A stretch of 33,116 bases of DNA from an uncultured Collinsella sp. (GCA_900539735.1 UQDE01000027.1:1-33116), one strand, 5' to 3'. Positions 1-8,158 are shown, counted from the stretch's first letter. Translations and numbers: made by a program. Notes: generated from the sequence alone by a model not told the origin.

Positions 1-96
1 AGCTGCGGGAACGGCCTGTCCGCCTAATGTGTTCGGCTGAGATCGGAAATCAACCCAACTGCCGCACCCCTTGAATATCAACTTCATCCGAACACC

Positions 97-134
97 TCCC
101 AAATTCATCCGTACATGTACGGATGAATTTGGGA
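97..134. repeat. 38-bp perfect palindrome
   Basis: The 38 bases from 97 to 134 read the same on both strands with no mismatch and no central spacer; the centre is GTACATGTAC at 111-120. A perfect palindrome of this size could be a dimeric protein's binding site, a cruciform, or a site acted on by a recombinase or endonuclease. It lies 52 bp upstream of a small plus-strand ORF with a good ribosome binding site and 130 bp beyond the 3' end of the leftmost accessory gene. The structure is seen directly; its role is unknown. Confidence 0.85.
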
Positions 135-186
135 ATCCGATACCCTGAGGGCCGGGTCGGCCGGCCCCGGGAGATCGGAGGACGCC

Positions 187-273
187 ATGTCCGGAAAGAG
201 CGGGAAGGGCGCCGCGAGGGCGGTCCCGAGGGCCCACGGCAGGCGATCGGCGATTTCATGCAACTACGGCTGA
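187..273 (+). CDS. 28-aa basic small ORF, possibly a truncated gene remnant
   Basis: An ATG at 187 follows a GGAGG at 177-181 with a five-base spacer, which is ideal for translation, and the frame runs 28 codons to a TGA at 271-273. The predicted peptide is rich in Lys, Arg, Gly and Ala and has no recognisable domain. Upstream bases are GC-rich like the core genome, while the neighbouring convergent gene, which it overlaps by 10 bases, is AT-richer. It could be a real small protein, or the 5' stub of a core gene cut by arrival of the accessory region. Translation is not established. Confidence 0.3.
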   Translation: MSGKSGKGAARAVPRAHGRRSAISCNYG

Positions 274-701
274 AGTGTCTTTATGTGGTTCAGCGCACCC
301 AACAGTACCGTTTGATTTCGCTCAAAGCATAAACGAAACCATGCATATATTCCCAAGGCAATCAGGCATGGCGTCACGAAAACCCCGGCAGCGATTGAAT
401 TGTTGCCCGCCCATGCAGACAGACACCCTCCGACCGTAAGTGAGATGATCATGCTGATCACGCTGGGGGCCCAACTCGTATAATGCACCCCACTCACCGC
501 CTGTTCGACTATTTCGCATTTCTTTTTCAGGCTAATGTCCTCATCCACTTCACCAAGAGAAAAGTCCACTCCCGAAATTAAATCGAGCAATTCAGCCTCA
601 CTGTAGCCGCCTTCCTTGAATCTTTTAATGAAGAAACCTCCTGGTCCAGGCCCACAGATAGGACGGTTTACACGAAACAGTTCCTTATAGGCGATTCCCA
701 T
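264..701 (-). CDS. Hypothetical membrane protein, 145 aa
   Basis: I do not recognise this protein. The N-terminal half is soluble and acidic, with a Gly-Pro-rich stretch near residues 16-22. The C-terminal half has two hydrophobic segments at about residues 78-96 and 101-122, each long enough to span the membrane, ending in a short polar tail. The ATG at 699-701 is preceded on the minus strand by AAGGAG with a six-base spacer, which supports this start. It is the last gene of a minus-strand series containing the VirD4-like and ClpP-like genes and starts 87 bases after its upstream neighbour. A membrane role in the same system is inferred from position only. Confidence 0.7.
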   Translation of the reverse strand: MGIAYKELFRVNRPICGPGPGGFFIKRFKEGGYSEAELLDLISGVDFSLGEVDEDISLKKKCEIVEQAVSGVHYTSWAPSVISMIISLTVGGCLSAWAGNNSIAAGVFVTPCLIALGIYAWFRLCFERNQTVLLGALNHIKTLQP

Positions 702-788
702 TGTTAACTCCTTAAAGTGCAGATGCTATTTACGCTATCGTTCTATCATTTCGTCCGGACAGATTTTTATCGGACCGTCGGCAACCGT

Positions 789-1607
789 TCACAAGGACAT
801 CCCGTTCAGTAACTCCCCGCGCTCCTCATACCCGCGCTCGAGCTTCTTCCCAAGCTCCGCAGCGCAGCGCTTCGTTTCCTCGGCAAACAGGTCATCGATA
901 GCCCTGTCAATCCGCGTGCAAGTCTGCCGATGCTCGTCCTTCCAGGGCAGGTTGAGCCCCAAACTCGCGTCCCAATAGCCGCCGAGTTTGGCGTTAATTA
1001 CTTCCTCGGGATACAGCACGTCTTGGCGAACACCTTCGATCGCCTCGTCCTCGTCCATGTCACAGGCTGCATCGTCCTTCTTGAGACACTTGCGCAGCTC
1101 CTTTTGCTCGCGGACGCGATGCAGCGCGCTGGCGCACACTACAGCCAAAAAGCGATAACGTTCGCATAGGTCCCATTCGCCGCCGAGCCATACGCGATAG
1201 CCCAGAACGACGCTTGCAGGCTCCTCGTTCAGTAGGAACAGTTCCCACGGGTATACCTCAGCACACGCGTCCTCCCCTGACTTTTGTACGCCACTGCGCG
1301 TAAAGGCGCACGGCTCTACGTCGTAATAGCCAAAACCGTGGCCCGCATCGCGACGATTGATGACATGCTTGGGCAACAGGATGATCTTGTCGCTGGGCTC
1401 GGGATCTATCTTCCGCAGCTTTTTGACCTTGCGGCGGGCGCGCTTTAGGCTGCGTTCGCTATCGCCACGGCCGCGGCCGTCCGGCTTGCCGCCGTATCGA
1501 AGGGCAACCTCACGCGCCAGGATCTTTGTGTCCGCAGCGCACAGCAGGTCGCTCACGGTGGGCAGGTCTTCCCACTCAATACCGTCGACATCCCAAATTC
1601 TGCTCAT
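789..1607 (-). CDS. Hypothetical soluble protein, 272 aa
   Basis: I do not recognise a family. The protein is charged and soluble, with a basic stretch of Arg and Lys around residues 45-68 that could bind nucleic acid, a central region rich in Tyr, Trp and Glu, and an acidic cluster near residues 180-190. The reading frame stays open upstream into clpP, but the ATG at 1605-1607 has an AGAGG ribosome binding site six bases upstream, while the next upstream ATG (1671-1673) overlaps only the tail of clpP and has a weak site. I therefore prefer 1607. It follows clpP by 74 bases and precedes the small membrane protein, so it is probably co-transcribed with them. Confidence 0.7.
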   Translation of the reverse strand: MSRIWDVDGIEWEDLPTVSDLLCAADTKILAREVALRYGGKPDGRGRGDSERSLKRARRKVKKLRKIDPEPSDKIILLPKHVINRRDAGHGFGYYDVEPCAFTRSGVQKSGEDACAEVYPWELFLLNEEPASVVLGYRVWLGGEWDLCERYRFLAVVCASALHRVREQKELRKCLKKDDAACDMDEDEAIEGVRQDVLYPEEVINAKLGGYWDASLGLNLPWKDEHRQTCTRIDRAIDDLFAEETKRCAAELGKKLERGYEERGELLNGMSL

Positions 1608-1681
1608 GTTCAACCTCTTTCTGGCTGTGAATTTACGCACTTGTTCGCCCTGCACAACGTACTTGTAAGGCATGCGCCCCG

Positions 1682-2284
1682 CTAGAGCGCCTTCTTGCTG
1701 GGCGCAATCACCTCGTCCACCAGGCCCAGCTCCAGAGCGCGCCTGGCGTTGCACCAGCAGTCGCGCTCGGTGAGCTCGTGGAACTCCTGGGCGCTCAGGT
1801 TGCCATGCTCGGCCAGCAGCTCGTCCAGCTCGGCGCGCATGGCCGCTGTATGCTGGGCCACGATCTCGATATCGGTCTGCTGCGCCATGCCCGTGCCGCC
1901 CATCAGCTGGTGGATGAGCACCTGCGTGTGGCGGTACGCCTGGCGATGGTCGCCGCAGGCCAGGATCACCGCGGCCATCGAGGCCACGACGCCCTCGCCC
2001 ACCGTGATCACGGGGCAATCAAGCGACTGCATGGTGTCGATGAGCGCCAGCCCCGCCGTAACGCTGCCGCCCGGGCTGTTGATGATGAGGGTGATGGGCT
2101 CAGTCGCACTTTGATGCTCCAACACCAGCATGGACTTAATGAGGCCGTTGCAGGCCACATCGTTGACCTCGCCCTCCAACAGCAGCACGCGGCTATTAAG
2201 CAGCTCGCTTGCCATATCGACGGCGGCAACGCGGCCGTCCTTGGACTTCTTGATGATGCTGGGCTCACGGTACATAACGGGCAT
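1682..2284 (-). CDS. clpP: ClpP-family serine peptidase, 200 aa
   Basis: This is a ClpP-type peptidase, the proteolytic barrel subunit that works with an AAA+ unfoldase. The catalytic triad is visible: Ser102 in the ASM motif, His125 in an IHQ motif and Asp175 in an RD motif. The NSPGG segment at 69-73 matches the family's substrate-binding and oxyanion region. Length fits ClpP. The start at 2284 has AAAGGA upstream with good spacing; the open frame further upstream is not used. Unlike housekeeping clpP genes it has no clpX or tig neighbour. It sits 108 bases downstream of a VirD4-like ATPase gene, so it is probably an accessory paralogue. Whether it partners a host Clp ATPase or something encoded here is unknown. 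Confidence 0.93.
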   Translation of the reverse strand: MPVMYREPSIIKKSKDGRVAAVDMASELLNSRVLLLEGEVNDVACNGLIKSMLVLEHQSATEPITLIINSPGGSVTAGLALIDTMQSLDCPVITVGEGVVASMAAVILACGDHRQAYRHTQVLIHQLMGGTGMAQQTDIEIVAQHTAAMRAELDELLAEHGNLSAQEFHELTERDCWCNARRALELGLVDEVIAPSKKAL

Positions 2285-2392
2285 GGTTAATTCCTTTCTA
2301 GATGGGATCGATAAGGGAAGCTGGCCGCACGGCTCATGGCAAACGAGGCCGTGCGGCCAAAATACAGGTCGGAATGCGCGGAGCTGCAAGGG

Positions 2393-3877
2393 CTAATCCC
2401 TCAGCCACTTGGCCGCATTGGGATGGTCGTCGCAAAAGTACTTCTTGGCGCGGAAGGGTCGCATGCCGGTCACCTTGACCAGGCAATCGGTGCGAGACAT
2501 AAGCCCCACCTCGCCCGGAGTCATCACATAGCCGCGCACATCTACGGCAGTGCGCTCGGCACCCACGTAATTGGTGCCCAAAACCGACTCGCCACACAGT
2601 TCGCTTATGTAGTTCTGCGTCGCGATATTGCTGCCGCCACCCATATAGACCAAGCTATCGCAGTTATCGAGGATGGTAAGCGCTGTGGATTTGCCGTACA
2701 CACCATCGAGCTGGCTCAGCGATTGCGCGCACATCAAAAAGCTAATTCCGCGACTGCGCACGGTCGCAATGCTGCGCTCAAAATCGGGGATGCGTCCCAC
2801 ATTGGGAAACTCATCGAGCACAAACTGTACGCGACGCTGCAAATGTCCGCTGGGGCTGGCATCGGCACGGCGCTGGGCAAGGTTAAACAGCTGCTTAAGG
2901 GCAACGTTCGCAAGCCATGCATTGGCCGAATCGTTGTCGCTCACCTTAAGATCGATCACGCGCTTGCCCTCGTCAATACGGTCAAGACGCATCTCGTCAT
3001 GCTCAAAAACACGCATGAGCTGGGGCGTCTTAAGCCGCGAGATAGTCGCATTGAGCGTGATCAGAATGCTCTTAAGCGTCCTATCGGCTGCCCCACGAAA
3101 ATCGCGATACTGCTCAACGCCGTACAGGTCCGCGTTCACCGCCCCATACTTATCGAGGAACTCCTTGGACTCCACTTCCTCCACAAGGTAGTCCAGCGGG
3201 AATCGCCCCTCGCCATCTCCCGTGACCTTGATGAGCGCAGCCAGCTTAAAGACGTTGTTCATCTTAAGGTAGCGGCGCGGAGCATTGGGGTCCTCGCCCG
3301 GCGCGAGGGTGCCGGCAAGGCACTCCAGGAGATACAGGATTCCAACAATTGCCCGAAGCAGCAGATCGTTTGCGTTATCCCAAAACGGATCATACCTAAA
3401 GCTACGACGGTCAGGATCGACCCCCTCCATGATTGCCGCCACTGTGGTGGGGATATCCTCGACATCCATCACGTAGCGCAGGGGGTCGTATCCGGCCGAC
3501 TGCTCGGGATTAACAGTATCGAGAACCGTTACCTCGTAGCCGTCGTCTTCAAAGCCCTTCCCCGTACGGCGCAGCAGCTCACCCTTGGTGTCTGTGACCA
3601 CATAGCAGCACTCATGGTGATTGAGCAGGTTGGGCAAAATAAAACTCGCCGTTTTGCCGCTGCCGGTGCCTCCAAAGGCAAAAACATTGTTGGACACGCT
3701 TGTCTCCCAATGCTTGTCGTCCTCGTAGAAAGCCACCGTGGCACCTTGTGCCAAGATCACATCGCGCTGCTCGTCGCCGGATGACAGCGCCTGCATCTCC
3801 TCCTTGGTCGCCCACTTCTTGGTCTGATACTCCGTCTGCTGCGCGGCCTCGTAGCCGAACATCTTGATGACTGACAT
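2393..3877 (-). CDS. VirD4/TraG-type coupling ATPase, 494 aa
   Basis: The protein belongs to the VirD4/TraG family of hexameric ATPases that bring DNA or protein substrates to type IV secretion channels. Walker A (GGTGSGKT) is at residues 69-76, Walker B with Asp355-Glu356 near 351-361, and a VirD4-typical segment around 404-416 follows. The helical all-alpha insertion lies at about 165-275. Family members usually begin with one or two membrane helices; this one has none, so it should be cytosolic or tethered by a partner. The ATG at 3877 has AAAGGGG upstream. It starts 38 bases after the zinc-ribbon gene. No relaxase, VirB4 or other mating-pair gene is in the window, so a complete conjugation system cannot be claimed. 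Confidence 0.9.
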   Translation of the reverse strand: MSVIKMFGYEAAQQTEYQTKKWATKEEMQALSSGDEQRDVILAQGATVAFYEDDKHWETSVSNNVFAFGGTGSGKTASFILPNLLNHHECCYVVTDTKGELLRRTGKGFEDDGYEVTVLDTVNPEQSAGYDPLRYVMDVEDIPTTVAAIMEGVDPDRRSFRYDPFWDNANDLLLRAIVGILYLLECLAGTLAPGEDPNAPRRYLKMNNVFKLAALIKVTGDGEGRFPLDYLVEEVESKEFLDKYGAVNADLYGVEQYRDFRGAADRTLKSILITLNATISRLKTPQLMRVFEHDEMRLDRIDEGKRVIDLKVSDNDSANAWLANVALKQLFNLAQRRADASPSGHLQRRVQFVLDEFPNVGRIPDFERSIATVRSRGISFLMCAQSLSQLDGVYGKSTALTILDNCDSLVYMGGGSNIATQNYISELCGESVLGTNYVGAERTAVDVRGYVMTPGEVGLMSRTDCLVKVTGMRPFRAKKYFCDDHPNAAKWLRD

Positions 3878-3915
3878 GGCATGGCCCCTTTCTTGTCGGG
3901 AGATCTGGTTGGCTG

Positions 3916-4833
3916 CTAGGAAATACGGTCGACGTCGGCGCCCTCATTGGGGCTCGTCATATGCGGAAATTTGACCGCGCCGTCGATCAGACGCTCGGTC
4001 TGCGACAAATAGCTCTCGCGTGCCGCGACCGAGACCGTTTCATCACGCAAATACGCAAGCAGCGCATTAATCATCAGCTTGTCGAGCAGGTCATACTCTT
4101 TTGCCTGAGCGCGGTTAAGGGTATAGCGGTCCTGGAGTTCCCGCACCTTGGTTGCCAAATTGATTTCCATCTTTTCCTCCATGCAATAAAAAGTGTGTCG
4201 TTCGTCCGAAATTGCCTCAAACGGGCGTTTGACGCATAGCTCAAAGTTGAAACGCGGGCTCGCATCGAACACGCGTCGCTGCACCTTGAGGTAGCGCTTA
4301 TAAAACATGACGGCATCGTCTTCGTCTGCCGTAAAGCCACGCGATCCATCGCGGTGCAGCCGGTCGTATGGCTTTCTGCCGTCGATATGGCGCACGAAGA
4401 GGGACGGGACATAGGCAAGCTTCCTGGTGCTGTACTTCATCCCTGTCGTAACTTCCTCAAACAAGAGAACGCCAGCCGATTTGAAACCCGCAGAGCGCCC
4501 GTGTTCAAACATGCTCACCACAGTCGCCACGCTTTCCATGCGACTATCGCGCGGGGAGAAATACAGCGGCAGCAAAGCGAGTGTCGCAGCAGTCAAAAGT
4601 TCGCGGGCCTCGTGTACGTCGGCTCGATACTGCTCAGGCACCAGCCCGGGAATATCGGGCGAGCACTTTTCCAGCACGTCAACGAGCGTCTTGGCTAGGC
4701 GCTCAACGTTCTCCTCGCCGCAGTACGGACACGGAAGTGGCCGTTCCGCCTTCCCGTTCATTTCGCACATGCTGCGAAGATCCTCGTCGATCTCGTCGAG
4801 GAATGCTTTGTAGATGTCGTCTTTACTCTTCAC
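3916..4833 (-). CDS. Zinc-ribbon protein next to VirD4-like ATPase, 305 aa
   Basis: The family is not recognised with certainty. A CPYCGE half zinc ribbon sits at residues 35-40. Residues about 75-120 resemble, by eye, the helical insertion domain of VirD4/TraG ATPases (a run of Leu- and Ala-rich helices followed by a VATVVSMF-like segment), but there is no Walker motif. The rest is charged and soluble. The start codon is GTG at 4831-4833, preceded by AAAGGAAGG. The gene opens the accessory operon and ends 38 bases before the ATPase start, so it may be an adaptor or accessory subunit of that ATPase. That role is inference. Confidence 0.7.
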   Translation of the reverse strand: MKSKDDIYKAFLDEIDEDLRSMCEMNGKAERPLPCPYCGEENVERLAKTLVDVLEKCSPDIPGLVPEQYRADVHEARELLTAATLALLPLYFSPRDSRMESVATVVSMFEHGRSAGFKSAGVLLFEEVTTGMKYSTRKLAYVPSLFVRHIDGRKPYDRLHRDGSRGFTADEDDAVMFYKRYLKVQRRVFDASPRFNFELCVKRPFEAISDERHTFYCMEEKMEINLATKVRELQDRYTLNRAQAKEYDLLDKLMINALLAYLRDETVSVAARESYLSQTERLIDGAVKFPHMTSPNEGADVDRIS

Positions 4834-4877
4834 GAATGACCTTCCTTTCTGTGGTGGGTGCTAGTAGGGAGTCTGTT

Positions 4878-4937
4878 CTAGGCTTTAGAATGTTCTGGCG
4901 CTAGAGCGATGATTGTCGACCTAACCTGCAGCTTCAT
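4878..4937 (-). CDS. 19-aa candidate leader peptide
   Basis: On the minus strand an ATG at 4935-4937 follows AGGAGG (4947-4952) with a nine-base spacer, the best ribosome binding site in this operon. The frame runs 19 codons and stops at 4878-4880, 44 bases before the GTG start of the zinc-ribbon gene. The peptide is weakly hydrophobic and has no run of one amino acid that would signal classic attenuation. It may be a leader whose translation controls the operon, or a fortuitous short frame. Confidence 0.4.
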   Translation of the reverse strand: MKLQVRSTIIALAPEHSKA

Positions 4938-5119
4938 AAATGGAATCCTCCTGCTTGATAATGCAATTTGTCTAAAGACTGCAAAGCGTTCGCATCAAGC
5001 AGTTGATATTGAGTTGGATTTGGATTGCTTCGAGGATAGCACAGTGTGCTGTTCTCGTCATTAGAAATTTTCAAATTATTCTGCTAATATAAACCCACTG
5101 AGAAGAAAGGGCTCTATAC

Positions 5120-6559
5120 ATGCGTGAAACTACATCATCATTGCCACGCCTCACTGCCGCCGCCCTCTCGCGCGCGCTTAACCTGGAACAAGGCAGTCGT
5201 CTGCTCACCGTGCGTCTGCCTGGCGCTGTGAATGCCGAAGATCTCGCTAAGTGCTTTACCCTAAACGGCAACGGCGTGCCCAATATTTGCGAGCTTGGGC
5301 CCGGTAAACAGAGCGCAAGCGATGGCGAACTCGCCCCAGTGTTTATCGATGCATCAAGCTACTACCGCGCAAACAAACGCGATGTCGAAAAAGACTGCGC
5401 CGCGCTCATCGATTATTTGGAACCCGGCTACCTGGATTTTTGCGACTGGGGTCCTTTTATTTGGTGTCTGTATGCTCTCGCTCTTTCAGGCCGCACTCGA
5501 GCAGCCGTGGTGCTGCCCGCAGGTTTACTTGATAAAGCTGAGCAAGCACGTACGATTTTGATACGCGAAGGGCTCATCGAGAGCGTCGTCTATTTACCGT
5601 TTTCCGAACCCACACGCCATATGACGAGCGCGCTTCTCATAATGTCTACGGGAAATCGCAGCGTAGCATTTCGCAGCGCAATCGAATCCGGACCGCGCTT
5701 TCAGTATGTAACTAGAGTATCGTATCGTTCCGATATCACCCTTGTTATCTCCCCCGACTGGGCTCGTATTGATACAAATTCGCCCAGATCGACGCCTATC
5801 GAAACGACCACTTTTGCCACACGTGAGCTGCTCCTACATCGCGCAGCCCTCTCAAAAGGCAAAATCAACCTTATCGCCATCACCCGAAACTATAGCGCCA
5901 AGCTCGGTGACACTTTTACGCGAGTAGCGCCATTCATGCCCCGCGAGAGCACGACATCGAACGATATTGACGCAATCGAGGTGCGCCGCATCTCATCTCA
6001 GGATTTTCAAGACGGCAACCTTCTGCCTGTAGATGCCGTAGAGAGTGCAAATGGGTCGGATTCTAGATACGTAAAGGTGGACCCCGGCGTTCTCGATCGC
6101 TATGAACTCTGCGCGGGCGATATCGTCATGCCGCGCATGCTGGGTCGCTCTGGCGCATCCAACCTGCTCGTCGTCAGCGCCGATGACGCGAAGCAGCGCC
6201 TGGTTGCTTCGCATAACACCACCGTCATTCGCCCATCATTCCAAACGATGACCGAAGAGGAGCGCGTGGTGTTTTCGGAGATAATCGTTGGATACCTTAC
6301 CGAAGGCCACGGGGCGCAGCTGATTCAAGCATTAACTGAAGGAGCCAGCATCCGTGCTATCCGGCCTTCCGACCTGTTCGGAATTGAAGTTCCGCCGGCG
6401 CTTGACCCGCGTACGCGCGAGTACAGCGAATCCGTCAATCACTTTGCCGAGGTCGTAAAGGCAAAGAAACAAGCCGAGGCCGCTGTCGCCCAAGCCCAGC
6501 GAAACCTCGAAGCCGCAAAAAAGGCCGTCGTCGAGGCACTCGACCAGACCTGCGAGTAA
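5120..6559 (+). CDS. Degenerate HsdM-HsdS-like fusion, 479 aa
   Basis: Two parts of a type I restriction-modification enzyme are suggested. Residues about 100-175 resemble the region of HsdM that follows the catalytic motif: a VVLPAGLL strand-turn and a VVYLP segment. Residues about 280-475 resemble half of a specificity subunit, with a YELCAGDIVMPR motif near 333-344, a target-recognition-like domain, and a long Ala/Lys/Glu coiled coil at 440-475. I see neither the SAM-binding glycine loop nor the NPPF/Y catalytic motif, so it is unlikely to methylate DNA. No hsdR lies nearby. It is transcribed away from the VirD4-ClpP operon. The start at 5120 has AGAAAGG upstream. It could be a DNA-binding decoy, a regulator or a decayed remnant. 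Confidence 0.7.
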   Translation: MRETTSSLPRLTAAALSRALNLEQGSRLLTVRLPGAVNAEDLAKCFTLNGNGVPNICELGPGKQSASDGELAPVFIDASSYYRANKRDVEKDCAALIDYLEPGYLDFCDWGPFIWCLYALALSGRTRAAVVLPAGLLDKAEQARTILIREGLIESVVYLPFSEPTRHMTSALLIMSTGNRSVAFRSAIESGPRFQYVTRVSYRSDITLVISPDWARIDTNSPRSTPIETTTFATRELLLHRAALSKGKINLIAITRNYSAKLGDTFTRVAPFMPRESTTSNDIDAIEVRRISSQDFQDGNLLPVDAVESANGSDSRYVKVDPGVLDRYELCAGDIVMPRMLGRSGASNLLVVSADDAKQRLVASHNTTVIRPSFQTMTEEERVVFSEIIVGYLTEGHGAQLIQALTEGASIRAIRPSDLFGIEVPPALDPRTREYSESVNHFAEVVKAKKQAEAAVAQAQRNLEAAKKAVVEALDQTCE

Positions 6560-6582
6560 AACAGAAGCATCAGAAACACCCC

Positions 6583-6617
6583 AAGCCGGCGGTAGGACCA
6601 ACTCCTGCCGCCGGCTT
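6583..6617. terminator. Hairpin between convergent genes
   Basis: A 15-bp stem (6583-6597 with 6603-6617, one G-T pair) and a five-base loop lie between the end of the methylase-like gene and the end of the AbiEii gene. It is GC-rich and strong, but neither side has a long T run, so it may terminate both genes imperfectly or protect their 3' ends. Confidence 0.6.
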
Positions 6618-6628
6618 AGCTATCTGGG

Positions 6629-7519
6629 CTACTCCCATCTCATGGTTTGAGGATTCCATTTGCACACATTCGTCGAATGATCAAAGCATGGCGCATATAA
6701 CCGATTGACGACCTCTTCCGCCCCGGCAATATTCCCCGCGAGCTCAAACACTCCCGCCTGCCTCGCCATCTTTGCGTACTGCGCAGAGCCATTTTGCTTC
6801 CACCAAAGAGGCGCCACGAACTCTTTCGGCATTGCTATCTTGCGAGCAGCCGCTTCTTTCTCAACTCTCTCAGCAAGCGTTGCCCCATCGACGGAGCAAG
6901 TTTTCGCGTACACCAAGATGTCGACGATGTCCTTGATTCGCGAAGATGCTCGACCGTCATGCAGTTCCATCATTGCGAGCAATTTGTCTGCAAGGGCACT
7001 CTCCACTCGACATACCCGATAGTCGCAAACTGGGAGCCCCTCGATATCCAAACGATCAACCGGTGCAAGAATTTCAGGCTCAAGTCCCCGCACTTCATCA
7101 ACTACCAAATCAATTGAAATAGGTTGTAGCTTCTTGGTTCCTATAAAGGGAGTAAACCACACCTTCGTACCACATCGATACTCATCCTCTGCCTTAATTT
7201 GCTCCACACGATCAAAGACAAACGAAACGAAATCGTTTAGGTCAATCGAAGCCACCTGCACCAGATCGGCAATAGCTTCTTCGAGACTCTCCTCTTGAGC
7301 GACCAAGTCAATATCTCTTGTAACACGCGCATCGAGCGTTCGCGCCAGGACACTTTGGCCGCCCTTGAGCACGAAACGGCTGTCGTCTCCCTTAAAAATG
7401 CGGCACAAAAGACGGTGAAAGTAAAAACCAGCGATTGCCCGATTAGTATCCATCGGCGACTGCCTTGCGGCATTCCTAACAGCCATCTCCAATGCGGCAG
7501 GCGTCTTGTACTTCACCAT
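6629..7519 (-). CDS. AbiEii/AbiGii-family nucleotidyltransferase toxin, 296 aa
   Basis: This is the toxin of an AbiE-type toxin-antitoxin pair, a family of DNA polymerase beta-like nucleotidyltransferases related to MenT toxins that modify tRNA ends. The GG motif is at residues 53-54 and the catalytic Asp pair in RDIDL at 69 and 71, with a third acidic residue near Asp137 and the family's basic patch at Lys179, Lys196 and Asp197-Asp200. All expected active-site residues are present and length fits the family. The antitoxin gene ends 15 bases upstream. The GGAGG site is only two bases from the ATG at 7517-7519 but five from the next codon, a GTG, so translation may begin one codon later. Confidence 0.92.
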   Translation of the reverse strand: MVKYKTPAALEMAVRNAARQSPMDTNRAIAGFYFHRLLCRIFKGDDSRFVLKGGQSVLARTLDARVTRDIDLVAQEESLEEAIADLVQVASIDLNDFVSFVFDRVEQIKAEDEYRCGTKVWFTPFIGTKKLQPISIDLVVDEVRGLEPEILAPVDRLDIEGLPVCDYRVCRVESALADKLLAMMELHDGRASSRIKDIVDILVYAKTCSVDGATLAERVEKEAAARKIAMPKEFVAPLWWKQNGSAQYAKMARQAGVFELAGNIAGAEEVVNRLYAPCFDHSTNVCKWNPQTMRWE

Positions 7520-7534
7520 GTCCTCCGTTTCGCG

Positions 7535-8158
7535 TTAGTCGTTCAGCACCATTAGCAGAGGCCTCATTAGCTCACGTCGTTTGGCGGTTTTAGAGTTCTC
7601 CTTTACGAGATCTTTCAGCCGCTGTGTATTGAGTCCACGCCCAAGTGCGTCGTGATAGGCATCGATAATTAATGAGGGGTCCTCGCAATCGAGGCACAGA
7701 TCGACAAGCGTGCGCTCGGGTTTGGTTACCGGCAGGCCGTCGAGCCAGACGATATCCCGCTCATCGAGCTCACGCTTTGCAAAGGAAAGGGATTCGTTTC
7801 TTGTATTGATGCGCACGGGTGCGGTCATCCTGTAAGGAGACAGATAGAAATCGCCCATTTGTTGCAGGTTCGCCGCAGTCGTACCGCTCACGGCGACGCC
7901 ATCCCACCGACGCTTTCTCTCCCACGCGCAAAGGGAGGGGTTAGTGAGCTTCCAAAGGGCGTTGAGCTCGTCGGTGTCTCGGCGCTGCGTGCCAGACATC
8001 CGGTAGGCGCCGTGGCATATCCGTTCAAGACGCCCCACACGGCATGAGTGTGCCAGCGCATCTCGAGAGATGTCCATGCGAGCCGCTTGGGCTGTGGTGA
8101 ACACGCCCTCGCTCTCGGAAAGCTCGCTTATCGCCGTTATGTTGCTAAAGTACTTCAT
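7535..8158 (-). CDS. AbiEi-family antitoxin, 207 aa
   Basis: The N-terminal 55 residues form a winged-helix domain typical of AbiEi antitoxins (TTAQAARMDISRDAL region), and the C-terminal part matches the antitoxin domain with a KPERTLVDLC segment near 145. It should neutralise the adjacent AbiEii toxin and repress their shared promoter. An open frame begins at 8182, but I prefer the ATG at 8156-8158. A promoter with -35 TTGCAA and -10 TACAAT places the transcription start at or next to this ATG, and neither candidate ATG has a ribosome binding site. This implies a leaderless mRNA, which is common in actinobacteria. The start choice is an inference from promoter geometry. Confidence 0.85.
   Translation of the reverse strand: MKYFSNITAISELSESEGVFTTAQAARMDISRDALAHSCRVGRLERICHGAYRMSGTQRRDTDELNALWKLTNPSLCAWERKRRWDGVAVSGTTAANLQQMGDFYLSPYRMTAPVRINTRNESLSFAKRELDERDIVWLDGLPVTKPERTLVDLCLDCEDPSLIIDAYHDALGRGLNTQRLKDLVKENSKTAKRRELMRPLLMVLND

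Noticed and set aside
2336..3784. A 482-codon plus-strand frame opposite the VirD4-like gene
   Set aside because: The Walker motifs and family similarity lie on the minus strand; this frame is incidental.
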